Source: Hyphomicrobiales bacterium (lineage in GTDB: Bacteria; Pseudomonadota; Alphaproteobacteria; Rhizobiales; Rhizobiaceae). Taken from it: a DNA stretch of 44,104 nucleotides. Of this stretch, positions 17,743 to 26,417 are shown piece after piece (position 1 is the first letter of the stretch; the number at the start of each line of letters is the position of its first letter). A program made the translations under genes and the position numbers. The stretch lies in the NCBI GenBank assembly GCA_024225445.1, contig JAAEMP010000084.1, forward strand, positions 1-44,104, in the 5' to 3' direction. The notes under the pieces were generated by a model. It ran no database searches. It was given only the letters and a program-made list of their open reading frames with translations, and had not been told where the DNA came from.

Positions 17743-18522
17743 ATGACCGATCAGTTGACCCTTGAGGCAATACACAATGTTCCATTGATCCGTCCGGGCG
17801 ATGATCTCTCGCTGATCATTACTAATGCGCTGCAGGAAAGCAATTTGGTCTTGCAGGATGGCGACATACTGGTGTTGGCACAAAAAATTGTTTCAAAAGC
17901 AACCGGGCGTGTTGTGGATTTGCGTGAAGTGCATCCGGGTCGGCGGGCCTTGGAACTGGCAGAGGAGACGGACAAGGATCCCCGGTTGGTTGAAGTCATT
18001 TTGAGCGAGAGCAAATCGGTAATACGCAAATCTCCCGGCATTTTGATTACCGAACACAAACTCGGCTGGATCATGGCGAATGCAGGCATCGATGCTTCAA
18101 ATGTAAGTGCTGACAGTGTTGAAGATAATATTTTGCTGTTACCCGAAGCCCCGGATAAATTCTGTGAACTATTGCGCGATCAGTTGCGTTCACTCCTTCA
18201 GGTTGACGTCGGTGTCCTTATCAACGACAGCTTCGGCCGTCCCTGGAGAATTGGTACAACCGGTGTGGCTCTGGGGGCCGCCGGCCTGACGAGTTTGTGG
18301 GACCGCCGGGGCGAACAGGACTTGTTTGGCCGTGAACTGAAGGTTAGCCAACAGGCAATCGGTGACGAATTGGCCGCCGCTGCATCACTTTTGCAGGGGC
18401 AGGGCGCAGAAGGAAAGCCGGTCATTTTGGTGCGTGGTTTAAAACTGGGTGAGGTAACCAGACCACCAGCAAATCCCGCTGCCGATCTTATCCGCAACGT
18501 TTCCGAGGACTTGTTTCGATGA
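17743..18522 (+). CDS. cofE: coenzyme F420-0:L-glutamate ligase
   Basis: CofE adds gamma-linked glutamates to F420-0 using GTP. The 259-residue protein shows the family elements IRPGDDLSLIITNAL, GDILVLAQKIVSKATGR, a metal/GTP-binding NDSFGRPWRIGTTGVALGAAG near residue 160, and GDELAAAASLLQGQG near 205. The ATG at 17743 gives the usual N-terminus; a GTG at 17731 is possible, and neither has a strong ribosome binding site. There is no fused C-terminal nitroreductase-like domain as in actinobacterial FbiB. It overlaps cofD by four bases. Confidence 0.92.
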   Translation: MTDQLTLEAIHNVPLIRPGDDLSLIITNALQESNLVLQDGDILVLAQKIVSKATGRVVDLREVHPGRRALELAEETDKDPRLVEVILSESKSVIRKSPGILITEHKLGWIMANAGIDASNVSADSVEDNILLLPEAPDKFCELLRDQLRSLLQVDVGVLINDSFGRPWRIGTTGVALGAAGLTSLWDRRGEQDLFGRELKVSQQAIGDELAAAASLLQGQGAEGKPVILVRGLKLGEVTRPPANPAADLIRNVSEDLFR

Positions 18523-19481
18523 ATGCAGGCTCCGTCATAGCACTATCAGGTGGAGTGGGAGGTGCCAAACTGGTCCTGGGATTGTCACATGTCGTGCCAT
18601 CCGGACAATTGACGGTCGTCGCCAATACCGGAGATGATTTTGATCATCTGGGTCTTCGCATATGCCCGGATATCGATACTGTGATATACACCCTGGCAGA
18701 CTTGGCAAATCGGCAGCAGGGCTGGGGCCGGGCGGAAGAAACCTGGACATTTATGCAGGTCCTCCGGGATCTGGGTGGCGATGAATGGTTCAATCTTGGC
18801 GATGGTGATCTGGCCCTACATGTTTTGCGCACAAATCGACTCAATAATGGCGCAAATCTCAGTGAGGTAACTGCTGAAATCACCAAATCCTTTGGCATTG
18901 AAGTGAAGATTCTGCCGATGAGTGATGAACCGGTGTCGACGATGGTCGAGACGCCAGAAGGTATGCTTGCTTTTCAGCATTATTTCGTCCGTGAACACTG
19001 TGAACCGGTAGTAACGGGTTTTGATTTCAAGGGCATTGAGGACGCGAAGCCTAATCCGGCTTTAATACCGGTACTGGCTTACAAAACCGATGCGATCATC
19101 ATCGCCCCTTCCAACCCTTTTGTCAGTGTCGATCCGATCTTATCCGTGCCTGGTTTGCGTGATATGTTACGCCAATGCGGCGCGCCGATCATCGCGGTTT
19201 CACCAATCGTTGGTGGAGATGCAATCAAAGGTCCAGCGGCGAAGATGTTGGTCGAAATGGGACTGCAATCTTCAGCGCTTGAAATAGCGCGGCATTATCA
19301 GGGATTTATAGATGCTCTTGTTATTGATGAAAAAGATGCCGATCTTGCCCCGGCAATTCTGGCCATGGGAATTGAAGCATGTGTCGCACCGACTGTCATG
19401 AAGGATCTAGATGACCGTATTCAATTGGCGAAAGTTACGCTCGAACTCGCCTCCCGTTTAAATGGGGGACTTGCACGTTGA
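18519..19481 (+). CDS. cofD: 2-phospho-L-lactate (or PEP/3PG-type) transferase of F420 synthesis
   Basis: CofD/FbiA transfers the phospho-acid moiety of the GDP-activated intermediate onto FO. Recognisable motifs are ALSGGVGGAKLVLGL at residues 8-22, VVANTGDDFDHLGL near 31-44, DTVIYTLADLAN, and GDGDLALHVLRT near 93-104. The C-terminal half contains APSNPFVSVDPILSVPGLR and SPIVGGDAIKGPAAK. The length of 320 residues is typical. It overlaps both neighbours by four bases (ATGA with cofE, TTGA with cofC). Which phospho-acid is used depends on cofC and cannot be told here. Confidence 0.93.
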   Translation: MNAGSVIALSGGVGGAKLVLGLSHVVPSGQLTVVANTGDDFDHLGLRICPDIDTVIYTLADLANRQQGWGRAEETWTFMQVLRDLGGDEWFNLGDGDLALHVLRTNRLNNGANLSEVTAEITKSFGIEVKILPMSDEPVSTMVETPEGMLAFQHYFVREHCEPVVTGFDFKGIEDAKPNPALIPVLAYKTDAIIIAPSNPFVSVDPILSVPGLRDMLRQCGAPIIAVSPIVGGDAIKGPAAKMLVEMGLQSSALEIARHYQGFIDALVIDEKDADLAPAILAMGIEACVAPTVMKDLDDRIQLAKVTLELASRLNGGLAR

Positions 19482-20143
19482 CCGACATCATCATCCCCAT
19501 CAAAAACCTTTCATTCGCCAAGATGCGCCTGGCTGGCATATTGACCCCCTCGATGCGTGGCGAGCTTGTGCTGGCCATGCTGGAAGACTTGCTTGGGGTT
19601 GCGAGCAAACTTGAACCTAACCAGATATGGGTAGTGGCCAGTAATGATGCCGTATTCGATGTCGCCCGTAAATTTGGTGCATTACCAATCCGGGAAATCC
19701 GCGCCCGGGGTTATAATGCCGCCGTCAATTTGGGTATCGCGATGTTACCGGAAAACACCAATGTGGCCATCCTGCCAGGAGATATTCCGCTGGCCAGGGG
19801 AGATGAAATTGCTACACTGATCGCACCTGCAAATCAACAGGTACCAACCATACGCCTTGCCCCCGCTCACGACCGAAAAGGGACCAACGGACTGTTTTTA
19901 TCTGGCAAGTGTTTAATATCTTCAGGCTTTGGCGTTGATAGTTTCAGCCGCTACATGAGTGCCTCGCGTAGTATCGGGGTCGAGCCGGAAGTGCTTGATA
20001 CACCGTTTCTGGCACATGACATCGATACACCCGACGATCTGTATGATTTTGCATCCCTATGCACCGATGGTACCACAGGTGAATTTCTGCGTTCTGTCGA
20101 TCTACCTCTTTTTGACCTGATACCTAAAAAGGGGATGGCATGA
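19478..20143 (+). CDS. cofC: guanylyltransferase of F420 synthesis
   Basis: CofC activates 2-phospholactate, phosphoenolpyruvate or 3-phosphoglycerate with GTP. The 221-residue protein has a nucleotidyltransferase-like fold: IIIPIKNLSFAKMRLAGIL at the N-terminus, then NVAILPGDIPLARGDEI, APAHDRKGTNGLFLSG, and a C-terminal DTPFLAHDIDTPDDL. It begins with TTG at 19478, overlapping the cofD stop. The weak start may keep the enzyme at low level or rely on coupling. Residues deciding donor specificity were not assigned. Confidence 0.9.
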   Translation: MTDIIIPIKNLSFAKMRLAGILTPSMRGELVLAMLEDLLGVASKLEPNQIWVVASNDAVFDVARKFGALPIREIRARGYNAAVNLGIAMLPENTNVAILPGDIPLARGDEIATLIAPANQQVPTIRLAPAHDRKGTNGLFLSGKCLISSGFGVDSFSRYMSASRSIGVEPEVLDTPFLAHDIDTPDDLYDFASLCTDGTTGEFLRSVDLPLFDLIPKKGMA

Positions 20144-22497
20144 ATATTATCGACAAAAATTTTAGCGATGTAACCGTTGGTTTGCAGGAAACCGAGGTTT
20201 TGAATCTATCTGGAATGCCGTTGGACATGTTATTGACGCAGGCCGCGGACCTGCGTGATCGGGGGCACGGACCGCTTGTTGGTTATTCACGAAAAGTATT
20301 TATTCCGCTGACCCAATTATGCCGTGATGTCTGCCACTATTGCACTTTCGCCAAGGCTCCAAAGAAGCTTGAGGCCGCATATCTCAATCCAGATCAGGTG
20401 CTGGCAATTGCCCGCGCCGGGCAAAAGGCAGGGTGCAAGGAAGCCCTGTTCACGCTGGGAGACAAACCCGAACTTCGTTACTCCACCGCCCGCAAGGCTT
20501 TGGAAAAAATGGGTTATGCCAGCACCATTGAGTATTTGTCTGCAATGGCTGAACTGGTATTTCGCGAAACAGGATTGCTGCCCCATCTGAATCCTGGTGT
20601 GATGAATTCCGAAGAGATTGCAGCCTTGCGCAAGGTTTCGGTTTCCATGGGAATAATGCTGGAAAGCACTTCACCACGTCTGTTGCAAAAAGGCGGATGT
20701 CATTTTGGCTCGCCGGATAAAGATCCGCTGGTTCGTCTGGAAACCATCGCAGAAGCCGGTCGCCAGAATGTACCATTCACCAGCGGGATATTAATTGGCA
20801 TTGGCGAAACACGGCGTGAACGGATCGAAAGCCTGTTGGCGCTTCGCGATCTGTATGAACGGTATGGTCATTTGCAGGAAATTATCATTCAAAATTTTCG
20901 CGCCAAGCCTGATACCCTCATGGCGGATGCGCCGGAACCTGATCTGACAGAGCTGCAGTGGACCATTGCGGTTGCCCGGATAATATTTGGCCCTGAAATG
21001 AACATTCAGGCGCCGCCCAATCTGTCGCAAGGTTGCGCGCAGGACTTGATTGCTGCGGGCATCAATGATTGGGGGGGAGTGTCACCGGTGACGCTAGACC
21101 ATGTGAATCCGGAAGCACCATGGCCGCATCTGGATGATCTTGCCTGCGATACCGCATCGGCTGGCAAATTGCTGGTCGAGCGATTGGGCATATATCCTGC
21201 ATTTGCCGGTGCCGGCCAAACATGGCTTGATCCCCTCTTCCTGGCCCCGGTACTGTCCGCCATAGATGCGGATGGTCTGGTACGTAACGATGAATGGACG
21301 CCAGGTGATGCCCTAGTGAGCTTACCGCAGATCCCATCCACACCGGGTTTCATCAGCGATGGAAATTTTGACCGGGCTCTCGACAAGGCCTTGAATGGGG
21401 ATGATCTGAATGAACATGAAATTTGTCGCCTGTTTGCCGCGAGAGATGGTGAAGTTGGACAGATAACCCAGGCTGCTGACAATCTTCGCCAGAAAGTCTG
21501 TGGAGATACTGTCAGTTATGTGGTTACGCGTAACATCAATTATACCAATATTTGCTATTTTAAATGCCGGTTTTGCGCTTTTTCAAAGGGCAAGATGAGT
21601 GAAAACCTGCGTGGCCGTCCCTATGATTTAAGCCTTGAAGAGATTACATCGCGGGCTCGCGATGCCTGGGATCGTGGGGCTGTGGAAGTATGTCTGCAGG
21701 GTGGAATTCATCCAAAATACACCGGACAGACTTATCTGGATATCTTACATGCGATCAAGTCAGAGTTACCGGATATGCATGTGCATGCGTTTTCTCCATT
21801 GGAAATACAACAGGGAGCCCAAACCCTTGATATTTCAATTGGTAATTTTCTTGGCCGGCTGATCGATGCCGGATTGGGAAGCTTACCCGGCACTGCTGCC
21901 GAAATTCTTGACGATGAAGTACGCATGAATTTGTGCCCGGATAAACTGAATACCGCCGAATGGTTTGAGGTTATCGACACCGCCCACAGACTGGGGCTGA
22001 AATCTACCGCAACCATTATGTTTGGACATATCGATCAGCCCGAACACTGGGCACGCCACCTTTTGGGCTTACGCAACCAGCAAAAACGTACCGGTGGTTT
22101 CACCGAGTTGGTACCGCTGCCGTTTGTGCATATGGAATCTCCGATTTACCTCAAGGGCAGATCGCGATGCGGCCCGACCTGGCGTGAGACATTGCTCATG
22201 CATTCCATTGCCCGCCTTGTACTGCATCCGCATATTCCCAACATTCAGACATCATGGGTTAAACTTGGTCAGGACGGGGTAGCAGCTTGCCTTGCCGCAG
22301 GTGTCAACGATCTGGGTGGGACATTGATGGACGAAAGTATAACCCGCTCCGCAGGTTCTGAACATGGTCAGGAGATGACGCCCGAATCGATGGAAGCGTT
22401 GTTGGCCAAATCAGGCAGACCATCGCGGCAGCGTACAACCCTTTATGCCGATGCACATTTAGAGCGCCGTGCGGCATCGTTTGCCCAGAAGGCATGA
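20140..22497 (+). CDS. fbiC: FO synthase, CofG-CofH fusion
   Basis: This bifunctional radical-SAM enzyme makes the deazaflavin chromophore FO from the flavin precursor and tyrosine. Two complete C-x3-C-x2-C iron-sulfur motifs are visible. One is in the N-terminal CofG half (C61, C65, C68 in CRDVCHYC), the other in the C-terminal CofH half (C472, C476, C479 in CYFKCRFC). The halves join around residues 370-440. The length of 785 residues fits the fused FbiC of actinobacteria rather than the split archaeal enzymes. It starts with an ATGA overlap to cofC and closes the 13-kb transcription unit. The next gene, dctM, converges 80 bases away. Confidence 0.95.
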   Translation: MNIIDKNFSDVTVGLQETEVLNLSGMPLDMLLTQAADLRDRGHGPLVGYSRKVFIPLTQLCRDVCHYCTFAKAPKKLEAAYLNPDQVLAIARAGQKAGCKEALFTLGDKPELRYSTARKALEKMGYASTIEYLSAMAELVFRETGLLPHLNPGVMNSEEIAALRKVSVSMGIMLESTSPRLLQKGGCHFGSPDKDPLVRLETIAEAGRQNVPFTSGILIGIGETRRERIESLLALRDLYERYGHLQEIIIQNFRAKPDTLMADAPEPDLTELQWTIAVARIIFGPEMNIQAPPNLSQGCAQDLIAAGINDWGGVSPVTLDHVNPEAPWPHLDDLACDTASAGKLLVERLGIYPAFAGAGQTWLDPLFLAPVLSAIDADGLVRNDEWTPGDALVSLPQIPSTPGFISDGNFDRALDKALNGDDLNEHEICRLFAARDGEVGQITQAADNLRQKVCGDTVSYVVTRNINYTNICYFKCRFCAFSKGKMSENLRGRPYDLSLEEITSRARDAWDRGAVEVCLQGGIHPKYTGQTYLDILHAIKSELPDMHVHAFSPLEIQQGAQTLDISIGNFLGRLIDAGLGSLPGTAAEILDDEVRMNLCPDKLNTAEWFEVIDTAHRLGLKSTATIMFGHIDQPEHWARHLLGLRNQQKRTGGFTELVPLPFVHMESPIYLKGRSRCGPTWRETLLMHSIARLVLHPHIPNIQTSWVKLGQDGVAACLAAGVNDLGGTLMDESITRSAGSEHGQEMTPESMEALLAKSGRPSRQRTTLYADAHLERRAASFAQKA

Positions 22498-22577
22498 TTG
22501 TGCCAAAGATGTGCGCCCGCAATAACAGCACTCCGGGAACTCTCAGTTTCCATCCCGGTGATACGAATCGTCACTCA

Positions 22578-23891
22578 TCAACCAATCAGGTTTGGTAACC
22601 AGGTAGCGATGCCAGGGAATGCGACAATAACAGCGATACCGGTCAAAAACAGTATGACAAACGGCCATATTGCCTTGTAGACATCGCCAATTGTCATATC
22701 GGGCACAACCGCCTTGAAGGCAAACAGGGTGTAGCCGAATGGTGGCGTTATGGCTCCCAGCGTAATATTGATCAGGAACAGCAGCCAGAACCATACGGGG
22801 TCAAATTCAAGACTGTTGACCACCGGTTGATAGATCGGAATAGTCAGCAGGATGACCGCAATAGTGTCGATGAACATGCATAGAATAAACGGCACAGCAA
22901 GCATTATCACCAACATTGCCAATGGACCGAAACCGAGGTTTGCCACAAGTTCAACCAGTTCGCTAGTCGCCCCGGTAAAGGCCAATAATTGGGTGAACAT
23001 TTTCGACATCGCCATGATGGCGAGGATCATCGCCGAAACGGTGATCGAAGCCATCACCGAATCCCAGATCATTCTGAAACCGAGATTGCGATATATGGCC
23101 GCTGTTATCAGTGCGCCGACAACACCTGTCGCTGCGGATTCTGACGGAGTAGCAATACCCATCAGGATGAATCCCATCACCGAAAAAATCACTATCGCAA
23201 AAGGAAGGATGCGAACCAGCGCCATTATCAATTCGCCCACTGAGGTATCACCACGTTCTGATGAGACATTGGCTGGAGCGAGTTTTGGATTGACGGCTAT
23301 GCGAACAAAAACATAGACCAGGAATATTCCGCCGAGTAACAAGCCGGGAATAATGCCGGCGATCAACAGTTTTGCGATCGATACATCGGCGATTGATCCA
23401 ACAATAATCGCCAGCAGGCTGGGTGGAATAATAGGTGCAAGGCTGGCGCCGCTGACAATCAATCCTGCGGCAATGTCACGGTCATAGCCACGTTTCATCA
23501 TGCCTGGCATTGTAGCGCGACCCAGCATGGCAGCCACCGCCATGGCAACGCCGGACAATGCGCCAAATACCGCTGATAGTACCACAACCAATACGTACTG
23601 GCGTCCACGTACACGACCTACGAGTTTGTCTATTGAATCAAACAGAACATCCATGGTTCCGGATCGAAACAACAATTCTCCCATCAGGATAAACAATGGA
23701 ATAGAGGCCAGAGAGGTGATTGAAACTGTATCAAGAACACTGTTTGCAAACATCGGGAATCCGGCTGGACCGATTATGGCATAGATACCTGTCAGAATAG
23801 CAAACAGGAAGGCAAGAAATATCGGGGCACCAGACAAAAGAAGTGCGAACAATATCGCGATGCCGAGAAGAAGAGTCGTATACCATTCCAT
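22578..23891 (-). CDS. dctM: TRAP transporter large permease
   Basis: The 437-residue DctM subunit catalyses sodium-driven uptake of a carboxylate-type solute. It is hydrophobic throughout, with about 12 predicted membrane segments. Family features are AMAVAAMLGRATMPGMMKRGYDRDIA, GASLAPIIPPSLLAIIVG, the ATPSESAATGVVGALI region near the middle, ITLGAITPPFGYTLF and a C-terminal VYKAIWPFV. The ATG overlaps the dctQ stop by one base. It is convergent with fbiC. The solute is unknown; the shared operator in the dctP promoter links it to the region 1 pathway. Confidence 0.9.
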   Translation of the reverse strand: MEWYTTLLLGIAILFALLLSGAPIFLAFLFAILTGIYAIIGPAGFPMFANSVLDTVSITSLASIPLFILMGELLFRSGTMDVLFDSIDKLVGRVRGRQYVLVVVLSAVFGALSGVAMAVAAMLGRATMPGMMKRGYDRDIAAGLIVSGASLAPIIPPSLLAIIVGSIADVSIAKLLIAGIIPGLLLGGIFLVYVFVRIAVNPKLAPANVSSERGDTSVGELIMALVRILPFAIVIFSVMGFILMGIATPSESAATGVVGALITAAIYRNLGFRMIWDSVMASITVSAMILAIMAMSKMFTQLLAFTGATSELVELVANLGFGPLAMLVIMLAVPFILCMFIDTIAVILLTIPIYQPVVNSLEFDPVWFWLLFLINITLGAITPPFGYTLFAFKAVVPDMTIGDVYKAIWPFVILFLTGIAVIVAFPGIATWLPNLIG

Positions 23892-24412
23892 CAGCCCGCA
23901 CTCCCTGAGAAATGACTTTCAACATTACGCTGAGAGGGCGGCGCATAGCGAAGCATATAAAGTGAACTGAGCGCCAATCCAAAAGTGATAAAGCTGGAGA
24001 TCCACCATTGTGGTACCGGGATAATTGCCAGGGTCTCGATGTTCTTGGTGAACTGGCGTAGGTTCTCCTGGAAGCTGATATAGGTGGCCAGTGAGAGACA
24101 GGCAAAGCCGATCAGGCTGATGATTGTATGCACGAAATCGGCGATACGTGTGGGAATAACATCAACAATGATCGTTACTGCTACGTGGCCTTTTTCTTTG
24201 GTGACTTTAGGCAAAGCCAGAAATACCGAAGCGGCCAGGGCATATGACACAAAATCGCTGACCCAGGCGGTCGGTGAATTGAACATGTAACGGGTTACGA
24301 CTTCATAAACATAAAAAGTGACGATGCTGATCAGCCCGATAGCCGCCAAAACTGCCGCAATCTCGGTCAGCCAGTCGTGGATTGACATCAGCTTTTCAAG
24401 AATGTTCTTCAT
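23891..24412 (-). CDS. dctQ: TRAP transporter small permease
   Basis: The 173-residue DctQ subunit has four predicted membrane segments, including VLAAIGLISIVTFYVYEVVTRY and a C-terminal WISSFITFGLALSSLYMLRY. It carries the usual PTAWVSDFVSYALAASVFLA segment and the GHVAVTIIVD motif. The ATG at 24412 follows GAGGTG; a TTG four codons upstream is less likely. It sits between dctP (with a terminator-like stem between them) and dctM. Confidence 0.85.
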   Translation of the reverse strand: MKNILEKLMSIHDWLTEIAAVLAAIGLISIVTFYVYEVVTRYMFNSPTAWVSDFVSYALAASVFLALPKVTKEKGHVAVTIIVDVIPTRIADFVHTIISLIGFACLSLATYISFQENLRQFTKNIETLAIIPVPQWWISSFITFGLALSSLYMLRYAPPSQRNVESHFSGSAG

Positions 24413-24469
24413 GATGCACCTCAATATGTTTTGTGTTTAATACAACACCATAGGCGGTCCCTGGGAATT

Positions 24470-24506
24470 CAGTAAAAGAAGAACCGCCGCAGGGTACCTG
24501 CGGCGG
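24470..24506 (-). terminator. attenuating terminator between dctP and dctQ
   Basis: A perfect 10-bp GC stem (CCGCCGCAGG 24484-24493 with CCTGCGGCGG 24497-24506) has a three-base loop. On the - strand it is followed by a T-rich run (TTCTTCTTTT). It lies 20 bases past the dctP stop. It probably ends most transcripts after dctP and lets a fraction through to dctQM, giving excess receptor. Confidence 0.8.
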
Positions 24507-24525
24507 AACATTTGGTAAACGTGTT

Positions 24526-25500
24526 TTACATGCCTTTGGAGGCTACGAAATCACGGAATGCCTCGCCGGTTGAACCGGATTTTTCGATGGCTACCTCCAT
24601 CGCACGGTCGGCAAACAACTTGTTTGCTTCTGCAAGGGAATAACCGATGCTGGTTGTTTTGGCACCTGCTTTTACCATTGCAGCGTTTTCTTCAACCAAC
24701 AAATTGTTGAAAATACCAATGGTATCCTGTTCCAGCTTGTGGCCAGCTTCGAGCATTGCCTTTTGGGTATCCGCATCAAGAGCATTCCATTTGTCCAGGT
24801 TCATCATGATGAGATAGGACACGGTGCCAAAAGCAGGCTCTGCCAGATAGGGTGCGACCTCGTGGAACTTGAAGCCTACTGCGCCAACACTTGGCCAGAC
24901 CAGGCCGTCGATAACACCTTTTTCGGTTGCTGAATACAATTCACCGAACGGGATAACCACCGCTGTGCCGCCAAGCGAACCGACAATTGTGTTGTAGGAA
25001 GGCAGCGCACGGATTTTCATTCCGTTCAGTTTTTTGTCGGCGTCCATTGCATTCTTCAGGAAGAAACGGAAACCGGTGGTCGCAGTTGGAATTGAAAGAA
25101 CCTTGAGGTTCTGGGTTTCCTGATAATGCTTATCAACCCAATCCCATACACCACTGGCCCGGCGCTTCTCGATGTCGCCGTCAACGGCGTCGATTGCTGC
25201 CCCGATCCCGGTGGTTCCTGTATGATAAAGACCGTGCGTGTAAATCAAATCAAAAACACCGGCCGATACCGGCTGCAATTGCTTGCCCCCTGGAACAACT
25301 TCCGGACCGCTTGGCTTGATCGAAACTTTGCCACCGGTCATTTCTTTTACCAGTTTGATATAACCGTAGGCCATATTGGCAGTGCCTGAGTGGTTTGCGC
25401 CCCAGGCGGTCAGCATTTTCATATCGGCGGCCATGGATGCCGTGGCTGACATTGTCAAACCAATTGCAGTGGCCATTAAAGTTTTCAGAAGTTTATTCAT
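24526..25500 (-). CDS. dctP: TRAP transporter substrate-binding protein
   Basis: This periplasmic receptor of the DctP family has 324 residues including a Sec signal peptide (about residues 1-24, ending SASMAAD-like). Family features are AYGYIKLVKEMTGGKVSIK, PVSAGVFDLIYTHG, the LNGMKIRALPSYN segment where the conserved arginine binds the substrate carboxylate, PFGELYSATEKGVIDG near the middle, and WNALDADTQKAMLEAG near the end. The start has GAGGAA directly upstream. The promoter carries the third AGTATACT operator. A carboxylate-bearing ligand is expected. Confidence 0.9.
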   Translation of the reverse strand: MNKLLKTLMATAIGLTMSATASMAADMKMLTAWGANHSGTANMAYGYIKLVKEMTGGKVSIKPSGPEVVPGGKQLQPVSAGVFDLIYTHGLYHTGTTGIGAAIDAVDGDIEKRRASGVWDWVDKHYQETQNLKVLSIPTATTGFRFFLKNAMDADKKLNGMKIRALPSYNTIVGSLGGTAVVIPFGELYSATEKGVIDGLVWPSVGAVGFKFHEVAPYLAEPAFGTVSYLIMMNLDKWNALDADTQKAMLEAGHKLEQDTIGIFNNLLVEENAAMVKAGAKTTSIGYSLAEANKLFADRAMEVAIEKSGSTGEAFRDFVASKGM

Positions 25501-25599
25501 TTCCTCACTCCGGGTTGGGTTTAAATTCGCAGCTGTTCCCGCTGTTCGTGCCAGTACTCAGATTCACACATCGACGTAATTTGGTACCACAATCACCAT

Positions 25600-25628
25600 A
25601 TTATGGAGTATACTTCCTATTTTGTCGA
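25600..25628 (-). promoter_or_regulatory. dctP promoter with AGTATACT operator (probable MarR site)
   Basis: Read on the - strand, TCGACA (25623-25628), 17 bases, then CATAAT (25600-25605) form the core promoter about 100 bases before the dctP start. The spacer contains AGGAAGTATACT. The AGTATACT palindrome is at 25607-25614. This is the same geometry as the proX promoter and nearly the same operator flank as hyuA. Confidence 0.65.
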
Positions 25629-25784
25629 CTCTTTATTTTTCTTCTGTATTTGTACTGTGTTCTGAAGTGCGGCCGTTTGGCGTTTTAACATGTTCTCCAC
25701 AAAAACAGGGAGTAACGCAGCCGAGTTTGAATTTACCACGAAAGGCAGCAATGGGTCGACACTGATGCCTGCCCAATTTTGAGG

Positions 25785-26417
25785 TTAAATTTCGACACCC
25801 TCCGAAATCGCAAGCGCATCTTCCAAGTCAACGCCGAGATACCGCACTGTGCTGTCCATCTTGGTATGTCCGAGTAGCAGTTGTACTGCACGTAGGTTGC
25901 CAGTTTTCTTATAGATTTGAGCAACCTTTGTACGTCGCAGCGAATGGGTACCAAAAGCACTGGGCTCAAGCCCGATTGAATCCACCCAATTTTTCACTAT
26001 CCTGGCATATTGGCGCGTCGAGATATGATCGGGATCATGAAACCTGCCTGGCCAAAGAAATTCGGAACTAATCATCGCAGGATCGTCGATCCAGATCGCC
26101 AGAGATTTTCGAGTGCCTTCCGTGATCTCAAACTGTACCGGCTGCTTTGTTTTGCTCTGCAAGATCGAAGTTCGTTCTTTAACCCGACCGGAGACAAACA
26201 CATCAGAAACCATCAATCGGACGAGGTCACAGCCGCGCAATTTGCTATCGATCGCTAAATTGAACAACGCATGATCTCGAATATTTTCCGCAAGTTCAAG
26301 TCGCACTCGGATTGCCCAAACATGTTTGGGCTGCAGAGGACGTTTTTGACCTATTATCCGGCCCCGGTTCCAGGCTCTGCGGGGATGAATAATTGCTGGT
26401 AGGTTGGGAGTAGTCAT
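25785..26417 (-). CDS. compact tyrosine recombinase/integrase
   Basis: The catalytic-domain recombinase has 210 residues. The ATG at 26417 follows GGAGAA, while an open frame from 26564 lacks such a site. The active-site set appears complete: R61 (KLRGCDL), a lysine in the SKTKQ hairpin near 89-91, H158 and R161 (THSLRRT), H184 (LLGHT) and the nucleophile Y193 (VRYLG). The N-terminal core-binding domain is reduced to a short basic arm (RRAWNRGRIIGQKRPL). Similar short integrase-like proteins are common in alphaproteobacteria, mostly without an obvious mobile element. No att repeats were found around it. It may be a domesticated recombinase or the last relic of an island. Confidence 0.85.
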   Translation of the reverse strand: MTTPNLPAIIHPRRAWNRGRIIGQKRPLQPKHVWAIRVRLELAENIRDHALFNLAIDSKLRGCDLVRLMVSDVFVSGRVKERTSILQSKTKQPVQFEITEGTRKSLAIWIDDPAMISSEFLWPGRFHDPDHISTRQYARIVKNWVDSIGLEPSAFGTHSLRRTKVAQIYKKTGNLRAVQLLLGHTKMDSTVRYLGVDLEDALAISEGVEI

